DNA from: Deltaproteobacteria bacterium
GTDB lineage: Bacteria > Desulfobacterota > Dissulfuribacteria > Dissulfuribacterales > DYLC01
Reading direction: 5' to 3'
Length of the DNA: 64,000 nucleotides
Assembly: GCA_028695735.1 (NCBI GenBank)
Contig: JAQVIJ010000001.1
Location: forward strand, 361,081 to 425,080
Shown: positions 24,528 to 34,270 of the stretch, piece after piece
How the letters are laid out: each line of letters begins with the position of its first letter
How positions within the stretch are numbered: position 1 is the first letter of the stretch
The notes under the pieces: model-generated
Told to the model about the DNA's origin: nothing
What the model saw: only the letters and a program-made list of their open reading frames with translations
The model's database searches: none
Translations under genes and position numbers: made by a program

Positions 24528-25838
24528 TCAATACGAAGACAGATCCTCCATGCGAATGACAACAGCATTGCCGGCCATCATATCCATTGCATCAATAGCC
24601 CCAAGCGCCCGCTGCACACTCGCTTCCTCAGCCTCGTGCGTCAGCATGACTATGGGCACAGACTCCGTATCGCCTCTACCCTTCTGCACCACGGATGCGA
24701 TACTGATGTGATTTTCCGCCAGAATCCCCGCGATCCTGGCCAGCACACCCGGCCTGTCCATTGCAGAAAAACGGCAATAATACCGGCCCGACACGGTCTC
24801 GACAGGTCTTTTCTGCAAAGGTGCAAGGGAATGCGCTGGCAACCTCGGCAAAGAAGAGACTGCACCGGCGGAAACAGCCCTCGCTATATCCAGAATATCA
24901 GCAACGACTGCACTTCCTGTGGGCATTCTGCCCGCCCCAAGCCCGTACATCAACACCTTACCCACGGCGTCTCCTATGAGATAAAAGGCATTATATGCCT
25001 CCTTTACTTGAGCCAGCAGGTGTTCAGATGGAATCATGGTGGGATGCACGCGCAGGTCCAGCCCAGCATCCGTGCTTCTCGCAATGGCCAGCAGTTTGAT
25101 AGTATAACCCAATTCCGCTGCAAACTGTATGTCGATGGGCGAAAGCCTCGATATCCCCTCTGTGTAGATGTCATCGGGTGTAACGCGCACTCCAAAGGCC
25201 AACTTTGTAAGAATGGCCAACTTGTGGGCCGTGTCTATGCCTTCCACATCGTAGGTTGGGTCCGCCTCCGCATAACCCAACCTCTGGGCATCCTTGAGAA
25301 CGCTCTCAAAATCCGCTCCTTCATCCGTCATGCGTGAAAGGATATAATTGGCGGTGCCGTTCATGATACCCATGACCGCGTGAAAATTGTTGGCTGCGAG
25401 ACCTTCTCTCAACGCCTTTATCACAGGGACGCCGCCGCCCACACTGGCCTCAAACCCCACGGTCACGCCGTACTTCTCCGCCTCTGCAAAGATTTCATCC
25501 CCATGCGTGGAGATCAGGGCCTTGTTTGCAGTGACCACGTGCTTGCCGTGCTGAATGGCCTTGAGAATGAATGTCCGGGCCGGCTCTATGCCGCCTATCA
25601 ACTCCACGAATATATCCAGATCAGGGTCTGTCAAAAGTTGATTCAAATCCGTGGTCAAAATCTCATTCGGTACAGAAAACCCTCTGGAATCCGAGATATT
25701 TCTATCGCAGATATAGCTAAGTTTAATGTCTACTCCAGTCCTTTGGCGTAGCAACTCCCTCTGCTCTAAAAGCAGCTTTGCAGTACCTCCGCCCACAGTA
25801 CCGAACCCGAGTATTCCCACTTGTACCGTCTTTGCCAT
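24528..25838 (-). CDS. hom: Homoserine dehydrogenase
   Basis: A 436-residue NAD(P)-dependent enzyme reducing aspartate semialdehyde to homoserine, leading to Thr and Met. The Rossmann motif GILGFGTVGGG is at the N-terminus; 'MNGTANYILSRM' and 'GIDTAHKLAILTKLAFG' are the catalytic-domain signatures, and a C-terminal ACT domain (about 350-430; RPGVLARIAGILAENHISI) suggests threonine feedback. The start has GGAG seven bases upstream. The apgM start is 55 bases downstream. Confidence 0.96.
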   Translation of the reverse strand: MAKTVQVGILGFGTVGGGTAKLLLEQRELLRQRTGVDIKLSYICDRNISDSRGFSVPNEILTTDLNQLLTDPDLDIFVELIGGIEPARTFILKAIQHGKHVVTANKALISTHGDEIFAEAEKYGVTVGFEASVGGGVPVIKALREGLAANNFHAVMGIMNGTANYILSRMTDEGADFESVLKDAQRLGYAEADPTYDVEGIDTAHKLAILTKLAFGVRVTPDDIYTEGISRLSPIDIQFAAELGYTIKLLAIARSTDAGLDLRVHPTMIPSEHLLAQVKEAYNAFYLIGDAVGKVLMYGLGAGRMPTGSAVVADILDIARAVSAGAVSSLPRLPAHSLAPLQKRPVETVSGRYYCRFSAMDRPGVLARIAGILAENHISIASVVQKGRGDTESVPIVMLTHEAEEASVQRALGAIDAMDMMAGNAVVIRMEDLSSY

Positions 25839-26012
25839 TAGCAGTCTCCAATAAAATCCCTTGGGATAATTTTAGTACATATTAAACAGTTGGTTTTTTA
25901 GTTACAAGCCCTGGAGTCAACCACAAAAAATCATAAAAAAAGTTTGCAAAAATTTTCAGATTATATATGATGCATCAGCTTGAAGTTAAAAAAGGATACT
26001 CAGGAGAAAAAC

Positions 26013-26295
26013 ATGAACGAATGGCATGTAGTGGAAAACGGCAACACCATCGGCCCTATTTCTCAACAGGAACTGCTGGACGGCCTTGCATCAGGCAGAT
26101 TTCATCAGGACACGCTGGTCTGGAGGCAGGGGCTCACCACTCACAGGACCAGGCCATGTCTGGCTGCAATCCCTGCCCTTCTCAAGGCTTGCAGGACGCA
26201 TTCACGAGGCCGCTCCCCAGAACAAGTCAGGGGGCTTCGAAGGCAGGGATGAGGGTTCCATTCTGGGAGGGCTCGGCAACCTGTTCGAACGGTAA
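26013..26295 (+). pseudogene. GYF_2-domain protein, apparently frameshifted
   Basis: ATG 26013 has AGGAG six bases upstream. The first 40 residues are a clear GYF_2 (DUF4339) domain: EWHVVENGNTIGPISQQELL, then LASGRFHQDTLVWRQG. The domain's last strand (Trp-x5-Pro) is missing in this frame but appears one base over as HVWLQSLPFSRLAG, which runs to TAA at 26295. A one-base indel between about 26126 and 26150 is therefore likely. GYF_2 domains usually precede membrane or protein-binding modules; none follows here. Isolated plus-strand gene. Confidence 0.6.
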
Positions 26296-26350
26296 CGCAG
26301 ACGCCATGGGGGCTAAAAGGCATTTCCTTGAAGAAAAAACTGTTGGGAGC

Positions 26351-27115
26351 CTACACCAATGCCCCGTTTTTAATGACCTCCATCTCCCCATGCTCGGCAA
26401 AACTGTAATAAGACCCCCTGGAACCCACAATGATGTGGTCCAGCACATCTATCTCCAGAAGCCTCGCTGCAAGCAGGAGCTTCTTTGTAATGGTGCGATC
26501 GGCATTGGACGGGGTGGTCACGCCGGAAGGATGATTGTGCGCAAAGACCAGGGCGGCCGCCCCATATTGTAGGGCCTTCTTGATGACCTCTCGGGCATAG
26601 ACGGCAGAGGAATTGAGCGTTCCATGAAAAAGCTCTTCTATCCCCAGCACACCGTGCTGATTGTCCAGAAAGATACACACAAAGACCTCCCTGTCCAGGC
26701 CTGAAAGGCTGTGCCAGAGATATTCCACCACCTCCTGCGCTGAGTGCACATAATTTTTCCCCAAGGGTCTCTGTTTCAGGAATTTTCTGGCTACATCATG
26801 GACAAATCGCACCGCAAAGGCGTTTTTTGGCCCTATACCATCTATCTCCTCCAATGCCTTTGAATCGGCCTCCAGCACCCCTGCCAAGGAGCCAAAACGC
26901 CTCAATGCCTCACGCGCCTGGAGTTTGCAGTCCTGCCGAGGTGTGCCGAAGGACAGCAACAACTCCACTATTTCCTCATCGGTAAGGGCTGAAATGGAGT
27001 ATTGCAGATACTTCTCGCGCAGTCGCTGCCTGTGTCCCCGTCCCCGGGCCTGCCAATCCTCTTTTTCGATCTTTTTGTTGCTTCCCATGGTTGCTGTCTT
27101 TGTGTCTCTTTTCAA
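26351..27115 (-). CDS. radC: RadC/YsnA-type JAB-domain protein
   Basis: This 254-residue protein carries an N-terminal helix-hairpin-helix region (ALEEIDGIGPKNAFAV) and a C-terminal JAB/MPN metalloprotease-like domain with the HxHPSG ligands (FAHNHPSG) and a downstream Asp (EIDVLDHIIVG). The family was once thought to act in DNA repair; its true role is unclear. The start may be Met10 (27088). It follows the L,D-transpeptidase gene by no gap on the same strand order. Confidence 0.93.
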   Translation of the reverse strand: MKRDTKTATMGSNKKIEKEDWQARGRGHRQRLREKYLQYSISALTDEEIVELLLSFGTPRQDCKLQAREALRRFGSLAGVLEADSKALEEIDGIGPKNAFAVRFVHDVARKFLKQRPLGKNYVHSAQEVVEYLWHSLSGLDREVFVCIFLDNQHGVLGIEELFHGTLNSSAVYAREVIKKALQYGAAALVFAHNHPSGVTTPSNADRTITKKLLLAARLLEIDVLDHIIVGSRGSYYSFAEHGEMEVIKNGALV

Positions 27116-28057
27116 TTACTGCATAAAATAGATATCAACGACCATCTTTCTCAAGGCCATATAGATTTCATTCCAATTTATATCTGCTTTCTGGCCTGTC
27201 AGCCCCAATTTCTGTTGCATGTCAAGACATTCCTGTTGGTCAAAACAGGCTACCTCATCCAGGGCATCCAAATTTTCGTCTGCGTTGGTATCGCTGATAT
27301 GCAAAATAGACCGGCCAGTATGGTCCAACACCGAAAGCCCGATCCCTCTGACCATCTGACGGTCCTCCCACAGCCGCAACTCCACATATCCCAGATGGGT
27401 TTTCAGTAGCAACAACCCTGACCAGCGTTCAAGGGGCATTTGGTTAGGAAACCCCATCTCAGGCTGCATAAACGGCTGCAACATGGCAAAAAAGCCCCTG
27501 GAGCTGTCAAAGATGCGCACCGTGGTACCCATTCTTGCAAGTCTGTAGAGCTTGGCCATATCCTCATCATTCAATGCCACGCAGCCTCGGGTCCAGTCCC
27601 TTGCAGCGCCGTTTTCATCCTTTCTAAAGACCCCTCCTCCATGTATGCCCAGTGCCCCACCCAAGGGCGTATCTTGAGGGGGAAACCGCCTGTTTTTAGC
27701 TGCTGTAACTATGCGCTGCAATGTCTTTGCGTCGATACGGCCATAAAAAAAGGCAAGCCAGGCATCGGTTGTTTCGGGATATGATATGCCCAGAAACCAA
27801 CTATATAATTTGCTGTTTTTCTTATATAAAATGCGGTAATCCCCCTCTGGGGTGGCATAATCCAGGATACTTGTCTTGCCGGTAACCGTGTTGATGCCTA
27901 TGGAGACAGGGCAGTGCATCAGCCTTTTGTCATCGCGAAAAAGGGTCAAGAGGCGCCGGTGTTTGTCGATAACGATTCGGTCTTCGGCCAGCGCCAAAGA
28001 ACCAGCCAGGTGCAGAAGACAAAAAAGGCATAACAGCGCCAAAAGCCGTATATTCAT
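27116..28057 (-). CDS. L,D-transpeptidase (YkuD domain)
   Basis: A 313-residue exported enzyme that forms 3-3 peptidoglycan cross-links or anchors proteins to murein. The signal peptide (to about residue 24, SLALA) precedes 'IVIDKHRRLLTLF', the start of the YkuD domain. The catalytic HGGG...RGCVAL arrangement (HGGGVF, then DWTRGCVALNDED) holds the nucleophile Cys. The roughly 120-residue C-terminal extension has no motif I know. It abuts radC downstream and has AAGGGAACC before its ATG. Confidence 0.93.
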   Translation of the reverse strand: MNIRLLALLCLFCLLHLAGSLALAEDRIVIDKHRRLLTLFRDDKRLMHCPVSIGINTVTGKTSILDYATPEGDYRILYKKNSKLYSWFLGISYPETTDAWLAFFYGRIDAKTLQRIVTAAKNRRFPPQDTPLGGALGIHGGGVFRKDENGAARDWTRGCVALNDEDMAKLYRLARMGTTVRIFDSSRGFFAMLQPFMQPEMGFPNQMPLERWSGLLLLKTHLGYVELRLWEDRQMVRGIGLSVLDHTGRSILHISDTNADENLDALDEVACFDQQECLDMQQKLGLTGQKADINWNEIYMALRKMVVDIYFMQ

Positions 28058-28159
28058 TTTGAGGTTCCCTTATGCTCGACCTTTTACATATCTATATTGA
28101 ACAATAATCTCAAATACTGTATTAAAAGACATTTATCGCAAAAAGAAAGGAGAGGAAAC

Positions 28160-29147
28160 ATGAAAAAAGGGTTTTTGCGGGGTTTAGCGGGCTGTATGGC
28201 TGCAATGCTGACCTGCGTTGGCATTGCCTGCGACGCTGATGCGGGCGGCGGCGAGACATATCCAAACGGCGCCGAGTCCTTTTTTGCCGGTGCCGCGCCT
28301 CCGCCAGGCATTCATCTGGTGGATTATCTCTATTATTACAATGCAGACGAGCTCAAGGACGCCAGAGGTCATGACTCAGGGCTTTTGAATGAGGCATCCG
28401 TCTATGCAGAGGTCCTGCGCCTCATCTGGATCTCCAATTATCAGCTTTTGGGCGCCAACTATGGCCAGCATCTCTTTTTATTGGCAACTGACCGTATTAT
28501 GGATTTCAATGTGCCGGTAGGGCCGCAGGGTAAAAGGCATTATTCCTCGGTGGATACGCCCTATCTCATCTATGACCCCTTTATTCTTACCTGGCACCTG
28601 CTGGAAGGCCGGCTGCACATGGTATTCGGCACAGATATCTATGTGCCTTTCTCCAATGAAAGCGAACGCAACTTAGCTGCCATGGGCAGAAACTTTTGGA
28701 CCTTTGAGCCGGTGCTGGCAGCCACCTGGCTTCCCACAAAGGAATTGGAGCTCTCCGCCAAGTTCATGTACGATTTCAACACACGGCAGGACAACTACAT
28801 ATCCGGCGCACCTGTAAGCTTTGACCGCACGCCCGGAGATGAATTTCATGTGGACTTCAATGCCTCCTACGCCATTTTGCCCGAGCTGCGGCTGGGCATG
28901 AGCGGCTACTACTACAGACAGGTCAAAAACGATGACTATCACGGCCTAAACCGCTTTCCTGCACCGCTTAAGGCTGCCCTTCAGGCCATGGAAAGGCGAC
29001 CAGTCTCAGGTCTGGGCCCTTGGTCCCGGCGTCTGGTACCAATATAAAAACATGATGTTCACTCTGCGCAGCCAATGGGAATTCGAGGCCAAAAACAAAC
29101 CCGAAGGCCAGAATGTCTGGTGCACCTTCGTATATTCCTTTAAATAA
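28160..29147 (+). pseudogene. SphA-like outer-membrane protein (MetA-pathway phenol degradation family), frameshifted near the C-terminus
   Basis: From ATG 28160 (signal peptide MKKGFLRGLAGCMAAMLTC) the frame encodes an outer-membrane beta-barrel of the SphA/phenol MetA family: 'NDVYFHDLTFL'-like strands are replaced here by FEPVLAATWLPTKELELSAK and FMYDFNTRQDNY, typical of the group. After about codon 275 the frame ends early at 29045, while one base over the family C-terminus continues (QVWALGPGVWYQYK, then QWEFEAKNKPEGQN) to TAA 29145-29147, ending in the barrel-type Phe-Lys. The +1 shift lies between about 28950 and 28989. Barrels of this family are thought to pass hydrophobic compounds. 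Confidence 0.78.
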
Positions 29148-29255
29148 CACTCTTGAATGCCTTATCCTTTACTGAAATGACTTCTGCCAGGCGAAGTGCC
29201 TTATGCCAAAAAGGCAGCCTGGCCACATTAAATTAAATAGACAGGAGATAGTTAC

Positions 29256-30626
29256 ATGAATGAAAGCTACAAGATTCATTTAAGCGAAAAAGAGATGCCC
29301 GATGCCTGGTATAACATACTGCCTGAGCTTCCAACACCCCTGGCGCCGCCCTTACACCCGGCTACTGGAAAACCAGTCACACCCGACGACCTGAAGCCCA
29401 TCTTTCCGGATGCATTGATTGCACAGGAGATGTCCTCTGAAACCTGGATAGAGATACCCAGCGAGGTAAAGGAGATATACAAACTCTGGAGGCCTTCGCC
29501 CCTGCATCGCGCAAGAAACCTGGAAAAGGCCTTGGGTACACCAGCCCGCATCTATTACAAAAATGAAAGCGTCAGCCCTCCCGGCAGCCACAAACCCAAT
29601 ACCGCTGTGGCCCAGGCATATTATAACAAAAAGGCAGGTGTTAAACGCCTTGCCACTGAAACAGGTGCAGGCCAGTGGGGAAGCGCCCTGTCCTTTGCCT
29701 GTAAGCTTTTCGGCATTCAGTGCACGGTCTATATGGTGAAGGTGAGCTACTATCAAAAGCCGTATAGGCGTATTCTGATGCACGTGTGGGACGGCGAGGT
29801 CTATCCATCTCCCACCGACAGGACCAACACAGGCCGGGCTGCCCTGGCCAAAAACCCAGATGCCAAAGGCAGTCTGGGAATGGCCATTTCAGAGGCCGTG
29901 GAGGACGCAGCCACTCACGAGGACACCAATTACGCCCTGGGCAGCGTACTTAACCACGTGCTTCTGCACCAGACGGTCATCGGGCTTGAGGCACAGAAAC
30001 AGTTGGCCCTGGCCGAGGACAAGGCGGACATAGTCCTGGGTTGCGTAGGAGGCGGCTCCAATTTCGGCGGCATCGCCCTTCCATTCGCCAGGGACAAGAT
30101 CAAAGGCAAGAGCAATGTAGAGCTCATCGGCATCGAACCTGCATCCTGTCCCACTCTGACCAAGGGGCAATATCGTTACGATTACGGAGATACGGCAGGT
30201 ATGACCCCCCTGATGCTCATGCACACGCTGGGGCATTCTTTTGAGCCGCCGGGCATTCATGCTGGAGGCCTGCGCTATCATGGTGATGCCCCTGTGCTTT
30301 GCAACCTGGTTCACTCGGGTCTTATAACGGCCAGGGCATATACCCAAAACCCTGTATTTGAGGCGGCCCTGCTCTTTGCCCGCACTGAGGGTATTGTTCC
30401 TGCACCAGAGACCTCACACGTCATCAAGGGTGCCATAGATGAGGCATTGAAGTGCAAAGAGACCGGCGAAGAAAAATGTATCCTCTTCTGCTTCAGCGGC
30501 CATGGTCATTTTGATCTGGCGGTCTATGACGATTATCTGGAGGGCAAATTGGTGGATTACGAATACCCTGAGGAGAAGATTGCAGAGGCATTGAGGGACC
30601 TGCCCAAGTTCCCGACCGGCATATAA
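29256..30626 (+). CDS. trpB2: Tryptophan synthase beta chain-like, TrpB2 type
   Basis: The 456-residue PLP enzyme joins indole and serine to tryptophan. The length, the N-terminal '[20 protein letters not shown]' extension and the PLP-lysine motif [11 protein letters not shown] (Lys113) mark the TrpB2 subclass; [11 protein letters not shown] is the phosphate loop. It stands alone with a good ribosome site (CAGGAGA) and no trpA nearby. TrpB2 forms often do not need TrpA activation and may recycle indole. Regulation is not visible. Confidence 0.93.
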   Translation: MNESYKIHLSEKEMPDAWYNILPELPTPLAPPLHPATGKPVTPDDLKPIFPDALIAQEMSSETWIEIPSEVKEIYKLWRPSPLHRARNLEKALGTPARIYYKNESVSPPGSHKPNTAVAQAYYNKKAGVKRLATETGAGQWGSALSFACKLFGIQCTVYMVKVSYYQKPYRRILMHVWDGEVYPSPTDRTNTGRAALAKNPDAKGSLGMAISEAVEDAATHEDTNYALGSVLNHVLLHQTVIGLEAQKQLALAEDKADIVLGCVGGGSNFGGIALPFARDKIKGKSNVELIGIEPASCPTLTKGQYRYDYGDTAGMTPLMLMHTLGHSFEPPGIHAGGLRYHGDAPVLCNLVHSGLITARAYTQNPVFEAALLFARTEGIVPAPETSHVIKGAIDEALKCKETGEEKCILFCFSGHGHFDLAVYDDYLEGKLVDYEYPEEKIAEALRDLPKFPTGI

Positions 30627-30748
30627 CTAATATATGATCGGGGCGGGCATAAAATCCGCCCCGATATCCTTAAAATACACCGCACTGTCTATTCCATAGC
30701 CGATTCCACTTCCAACGCAGGCATCAACCATCATTATGGACAAAAAAC

Positions 30749-31501
30749 ATGGATAGAGGCACTATCGGAGGGTTATTATTCGGGCTTTTGCTCATAGCAT
30801 CCGCCATTCTCATAGGCGGCAATGTGGGCATGTATGTTGATCTGCCCGCGGCCCTGATCGTCTTCGGCGGCACCATCGCCACCACCTTCATCCGTTTCAA
30901 TCTGGAGGACATTCTGAACGCCTTCAAGATAGCGGCCAAGGCCTTCACCCTTAGGGCAACCCCCATTGACGACCTCGTCAAGGAGATCCTGGCGCTCTCC
31001 AATTTCACACGCAAGGAGGGCATCCTGCAGATGGAACACTTCGTTATTCACGACCCTTTTCTGAAAAGGGCGGCCCTCATGTGTGCAGATGGCCATTCGG
31101 CTGATTTCATTAAATATACGCTTGAAACAGAAATCGATATGACCTTGGAGCGCCATACTGTGGGCAGAAACATCTTTATCGCCATGGGAGAGGCCTCGCC
31201 TGCATTCGGTATGCTGGGCACCCTGGTGGGCCTGGTCTCCATGATGGCGAATCTGCATGACCCGTCCAAGGTGGGCACAGGGCTGGCGGTGGCACTTCTG
31301 ACCACACTTTATGGGGCATTGCTGGCCCACCTGATCTTTCTTCCCATTGCAGACAAACTCAAACGACGGAGCCTTGAGGAAGAGATACACAAAAGAATGG
31401 TCATGGACGGCATACTCTGTATTCAGAAGGGCCTTAACACCCGTCTGGTGCAGGATGTCCTAAACAACTACCTGCCCACCATGCAGAGAAAATCCTTTTA
31501 A
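30749..31501 (+). CDS. motA: Flagellar motor stator protein MotA
   Basis: A 250-residue four-helix inner-membrane protein that with MotB forms the proton- (or sodium-) driven stator. The N-terminus is MDRGTIGGLLFGLLLIASAI; the MotA/TolQ/ExbB domain contains GEASPAFGMLGTLVGLVSMM and 'AVALLTTLYGALLAHL'; the cytoplasmic loop is charged. No motB follows; the window's MotB gene is 27 kb away at 58972. The gene is followed by a bidirectional terminator. Confidence 0.94.
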   Translation: MDRGTIGGLLFGLLLIASAILIGGNVGMYVDLPAALIVFGGTIATTFIRFNLEDILNAFKIAAKAFTLRATPIDDLVKEILALSNFTRKEGILQMEHFVIHDPFLKRAALMCADGHSADFIKYTLETEIDMTLERHTVGRNIFIAMGEASPAFGMLGTLVGLVSMMANLHDPSKVGTGLAVALLTTLYGALLAHLIFLPIADKLKRRSLEEEIHKRMVMDGILCIQKGLNTRLVQDVLNNYLPTMQRKSF

Positions 31502-31637
31502 AAAAGCCAGAAAGGCCGCAGAAAAAGGTGCAAAAAGCATGAAAGCACCAACAACCTACACACAGGCTGTGTGTGGGCATTTCTGCCGATAAGCATTCCA
31601 TCCATCGGCCCAAAGACTGCCATACAACTCAAAAAGC

Positions 31638-31675
31638 AAAGAGGCCGTGCTCAAAGAATGAGTCACGGCCTCTTT
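31638..31675. terminator. Bidirectional terminator between motA and dsrC
   Basis: AAAGAGGCCGTG (31638-31649) and CACGGCCTCTTT (31664-31675) form a 12-bp stem; the inner CTCA/TGAG extends it. T-tracts flank both strands, so it can serve convergent motA (+) and dsrC (-). Confidence 0.85.
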
Positions 31676-31706
31676 TAGTGAAAAGATGTAAAGGTTGTGC
31701 GAAAGA

Positions 31707-32027
31707 TTACACGCAACCGGTCGGCTTTGGAAGACCAGCCATCTTACAGGCTCCCTTGCCAGGGCCCGATGGGAACAGCTCGTAAATCTTCTTGAGCGGG
31801 AACCCTGTGGTCTTGGAAAGGATTCTGACCATGGGGGCAATACCGTTCTTCTTGAAGTAATCCTGAAGAACATCGATGAGCTTTCTGTGTTCGTCAGTAA
31901 GCTCGGAAATACCCTCCTGACTCTTTACATACTCGACCCAATTCTCGTCCCATTGCTCCATGCCTTTTGTCAAGAAACCGTCTTCATCGACATCATAAGA
32001 CTTACCCTTGTACTCTATTGTTGCCAT
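31707..32027 (-). CDS. dsrC: DsrC, sulfur-carrier protein of dissimilatory sulfur metabolism
   Basis: A 106-residue DsrC/TusE-family protein. Both redox cysteines are present in the C-terminal arm, Cys94 (GACKMAG) and Cys105 (PTGCV), ten residues apart: the true DsrC pattern rather than TusE, which keeps one. DsrC carries sulfur from sulfite reductase DsrAB as a trisulfide for reduction by DsrMKJOP. It stands alone, with a strong AGGAGG site and a -35/-10 pair upstream. DsrAB is not in the window; sulfate/sulfite reduction or sulfur disproportionation are both compatible. Confidence 0.96.
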   Translation of the reverse strand: MATIEYKGKSYDVDEDGFLTKGMEQWDENWVEYVKSQEGISELTDEHRKLIDVLQDYFKKNGIAPMVRILSKTTGFPLKKIYELFPSGPGKGACKMAGLPKPTGCV

Positions 32028-32082
32028 AACATTCCTCCTGATGAGTTTTTTGTTTTTCGCAAGCTTTTAACCTAATCTTTTC

Positions 32083-32111
32083 CTGATACTATAAGGAAAG
32101 TATTTTGTCAA
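32083..32111 (-). promoter_or_regulatory. Probable dsrC promoter
   Basis: On the minus strand TTGACA (32111-32106) is followed by 17 bases and TATCAG (32088-32083), about 55 bases before the dsrC start. The -35 is perfect and the -10 weak. An imperfect CTTTTCCT/AGGAAAG dyad surrounds the -10 and may be an operator. Confidence 0.5.
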
Positions 32112-32246
32112 GCTACGCGCCTGAAGCCCAAAATTCTTTGTTGGAGAAGATGCTTACCACATATTTTGCTGAATGGCAATTCATTTTTTCACAAAACTGA
32201 AATTTTTGGGAAAAATCTGAAATCCGGGTGATTCTATAAATAAAAT

Positions 32247-32323
32247 TGGCCTGCCCAGAGGGAATCGAACCCCCAACCTACGGCTTAGAAGGCCGTTGCT
32301 CTATCCGGTTGAGCTATGGGCAG
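32247..32323 (-). tRNA. tRNA-Arg (anticodon UCU)
   Basis: A full cloverleaf is readable: acceptor CTGCCCA/TGGGCAG, TA at 8-9, D-stem GCTC, anticodon loop CTTCTAA with anticodon TCT, T-arm GGGGG-TTCGATT-CCCTC, discriminator G and encoded CCA. It reads AGA/AGG codons. It lies between dsrC and mutL. Confidence 0.97.
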
Positions 32324-32456
32324 GCTGCACATTTTTATCTCATTCCCAGGCTTCGGCTTGGGAACAAGGGAAATACGACAATAGTTTATTTTTACGTAAT
32401 TTTATGAATTTAATATGCACACAACCGATTGTAAAGACCTGATGCCGGCAAAATTC

Positions 32457-34226
32457 TCACCGCCGTCCCAAAAGCCTCTCCAGTTCCTGTCTGCTCATTT
32501 GAAAGAAGATAGGCCTGCCATGGGGACAATGTGTTGCCCCGATTTTCAGGACATCCATCATCAATGATTGCATCTCTTCAAGGGTCAGGGGTTGCCCTGC
32601 CTGAACAGCGTCCTCGCAGGCCATTGAGGCGATACGATCATACAACATACGACGCTGTGACGCCTCCCGGCCTTCTGTTAGGAGCCTGAGGATATCCTGC
32701 AGCAAGTTCGCTGCATTGGCCCTCTGAGACAGCCAATCGGGCAATGCCGTCACTTTCGCCTGAAACGGGCCAAACGGCTCCAGTATAACACCCAATTCCT
32801 GCAACAGCGGCTGCACTTCATGAAGCACAGCCATCTGGTTCAGACCAAGCTCTATAATTAACGGCAACAAAAGCGGCTGAAGCCTCCATGTCTTTCCTTC
32901 CATGGCCTGCTGCAACCGCTGAAATACAACGGCCTCATGGGCTGCATGCTGGTCCACGATCAAAAGCTGTGAGCCCATCTCCACCATTATATAACTATGC
33001 CATATCTGTCCTATGATTTGAAAGGACGGCTCCAGCTCAAGTCTGGGTGCGCCTGTCTCAGCTCCAACCGGCGCATACCCTGCATCAAGCTGTTGCAAAA
33101 CCTTGCCCCAGTCACCCTGTTTGGGCTCCTCCACGACATGGTTTACCCCCCACTCCAGGGACAAGGAAGCAGGTTCAGAGGAAAGGGCGGCTTGAGGCGC
33201 AAAAGCCGTCCTGCATGGAAATGAAATTTGGGACACACCCTTCAAGGCGTTTTGCGCCGCATGATAAACCATACGATAGACCTTGTCCGGCTCTGCAAAA
33301 CGGACTTCATGCTTGCCTGGATGCACGTTTACATCCACGAGAGATGGGTCGCACTGAAGAAACAACCCCCCTGCCGGAAAAAAATTCTTCATGAGCAGGC
33401 CTTTATATGCCTCTGTAACAGCCTTCCAGAGCATGGCATCCCGTATCGGCCTGCCGTTCAGAAAAAAATGGAATGACCTGGCATTGGCCGCAGCGTGTTC
33501 AGGAAGCCCCAAATACATCTCTATCTCATAACCCCCTGGAATAGAACTGGATATCGACAAAAATCCAGCGCAAAGCGCCTCTCCTGCAAGGGGCTCCAGC
33601 CGCATGGCGCCATCTCTTTTTTGACACTCGAAAAGACGCCTGCCCTCATGCCGGAGCTCCATGGCTATATACGGATATGCTGCGGCCAGTCTGCGCATCA
33701 CCATGGAAATATGTCCCAATTCAGTCTGGTTGGACTTCAGAAAACGCCGGCGGCCAGGCAATTCCAGAAAGAGGTCTTCTACGCTCACGATTGTCCCTTG
33801 AGCGCAGCCCACAGGCCCGTGTTTTTTATCCCTGCCGAAACGAATGCTGACAAATCCACCTGATACGGCGTCCTGAACCCTTGACTGAATGGTGAGAAAC
33901 GACACAGCGCCTATACTCGGCAAGGCCTCTCCTCGAAATCCCAGAGTGGAAATGGCATCCAGCCCGGCTTCATCCTGTATCTTGCTCGTGGCATGTCTCT
34001 CTATGGTCAATGCAATGTCTTCAAAGGCGATGCCGCAGCCGTTATCCCTCACGCGAATCAAGGACCTGCCGCCGTCCTCCAGTTCCACAGTAATGGCATC
34101 AGCGCCTGCATCTATTGCATTTTCCAGCAATTCCTTTACGATAGACGCAGGCCGCTCAACCACCTCGCCGGCGGCGATTCTATTGGCTATGTGAGGCGGA
34201 AGTATGCGTATGCGGCCCATATCCAT
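32457..34226 (-). CDS. mutL: DNA mismatch repair protein MutL
   Basis: About 589 residues. The N-terminal GHKL ATPase shows IAAGEVVERPASIVKELLEN, DNGCGI and GFRGEAL motifs; the C-terminal domain has 'QHAAHEAVVFQRL' and a final 'CPHGRPIFF' block. The DQHAxHE-type region resembles the endonuclease-active MutL motif but reads DQHAAHEAVVF with Val following, so endonuclease activity is likely but not certain. Start 34226 is favoured among three nearby Met codons. It is divergent from yjbQ with 44 bases between. Confidence 0.94.
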   Translation of the reverse strand: MDMGRIRILPPHIANRIAAGEVVERPASIVKELLENAIDAGADAITVELEDGGRSLIRVRDNGCGIAFEDIALTIERHATSKIQDEAGLDAISTLGFRGEALPSIGAVSFLTIQSRVQDAVSGGFVSIRFGRDKKHGPVGCAQGTIVSVEDLFLELPGRRRFLKSNQTELGHISMVMRRLAAAYPYIAMELRHEGRRLFECQKRDGAMRLEPLAGEALCAGFLSISSSIPGGYEIEMYLGLPEHAAANARSFHFFLNGRPIRDAMLWKAVTEAYKGLLMKNFFPAGGLFLQCDPSLVDVNVHPGKHEVRFAEPDKVYRMVYHAAQNALKGVSQISFPCRTAFAPQAALSSEPASLSLEWGVNHVVEEPKQGDWGKVLQQLDAGYAPVGAETGAPRLELEPSFQIIGQIWHSYIMVEMGSQLLIVDQHAAHEAVVFQRLQQAMEGKTWRLQPLLLPLIIELGLNQMAVLHEVQPLLQELGVILEPFGPFQAKVTALPDWLSQRANAANLLQDILRLLTEGREASQRRMLYDRIASMACEDAVQAGQPLTLEEMQSLMMDVLKIGATHCPHGRPIFFQMSRQELERLLGRR

Positions 34227-34270
34227 ACTAAAACACACAAGCGGATATCTCTCAACCAGTGGAGTCAGCC

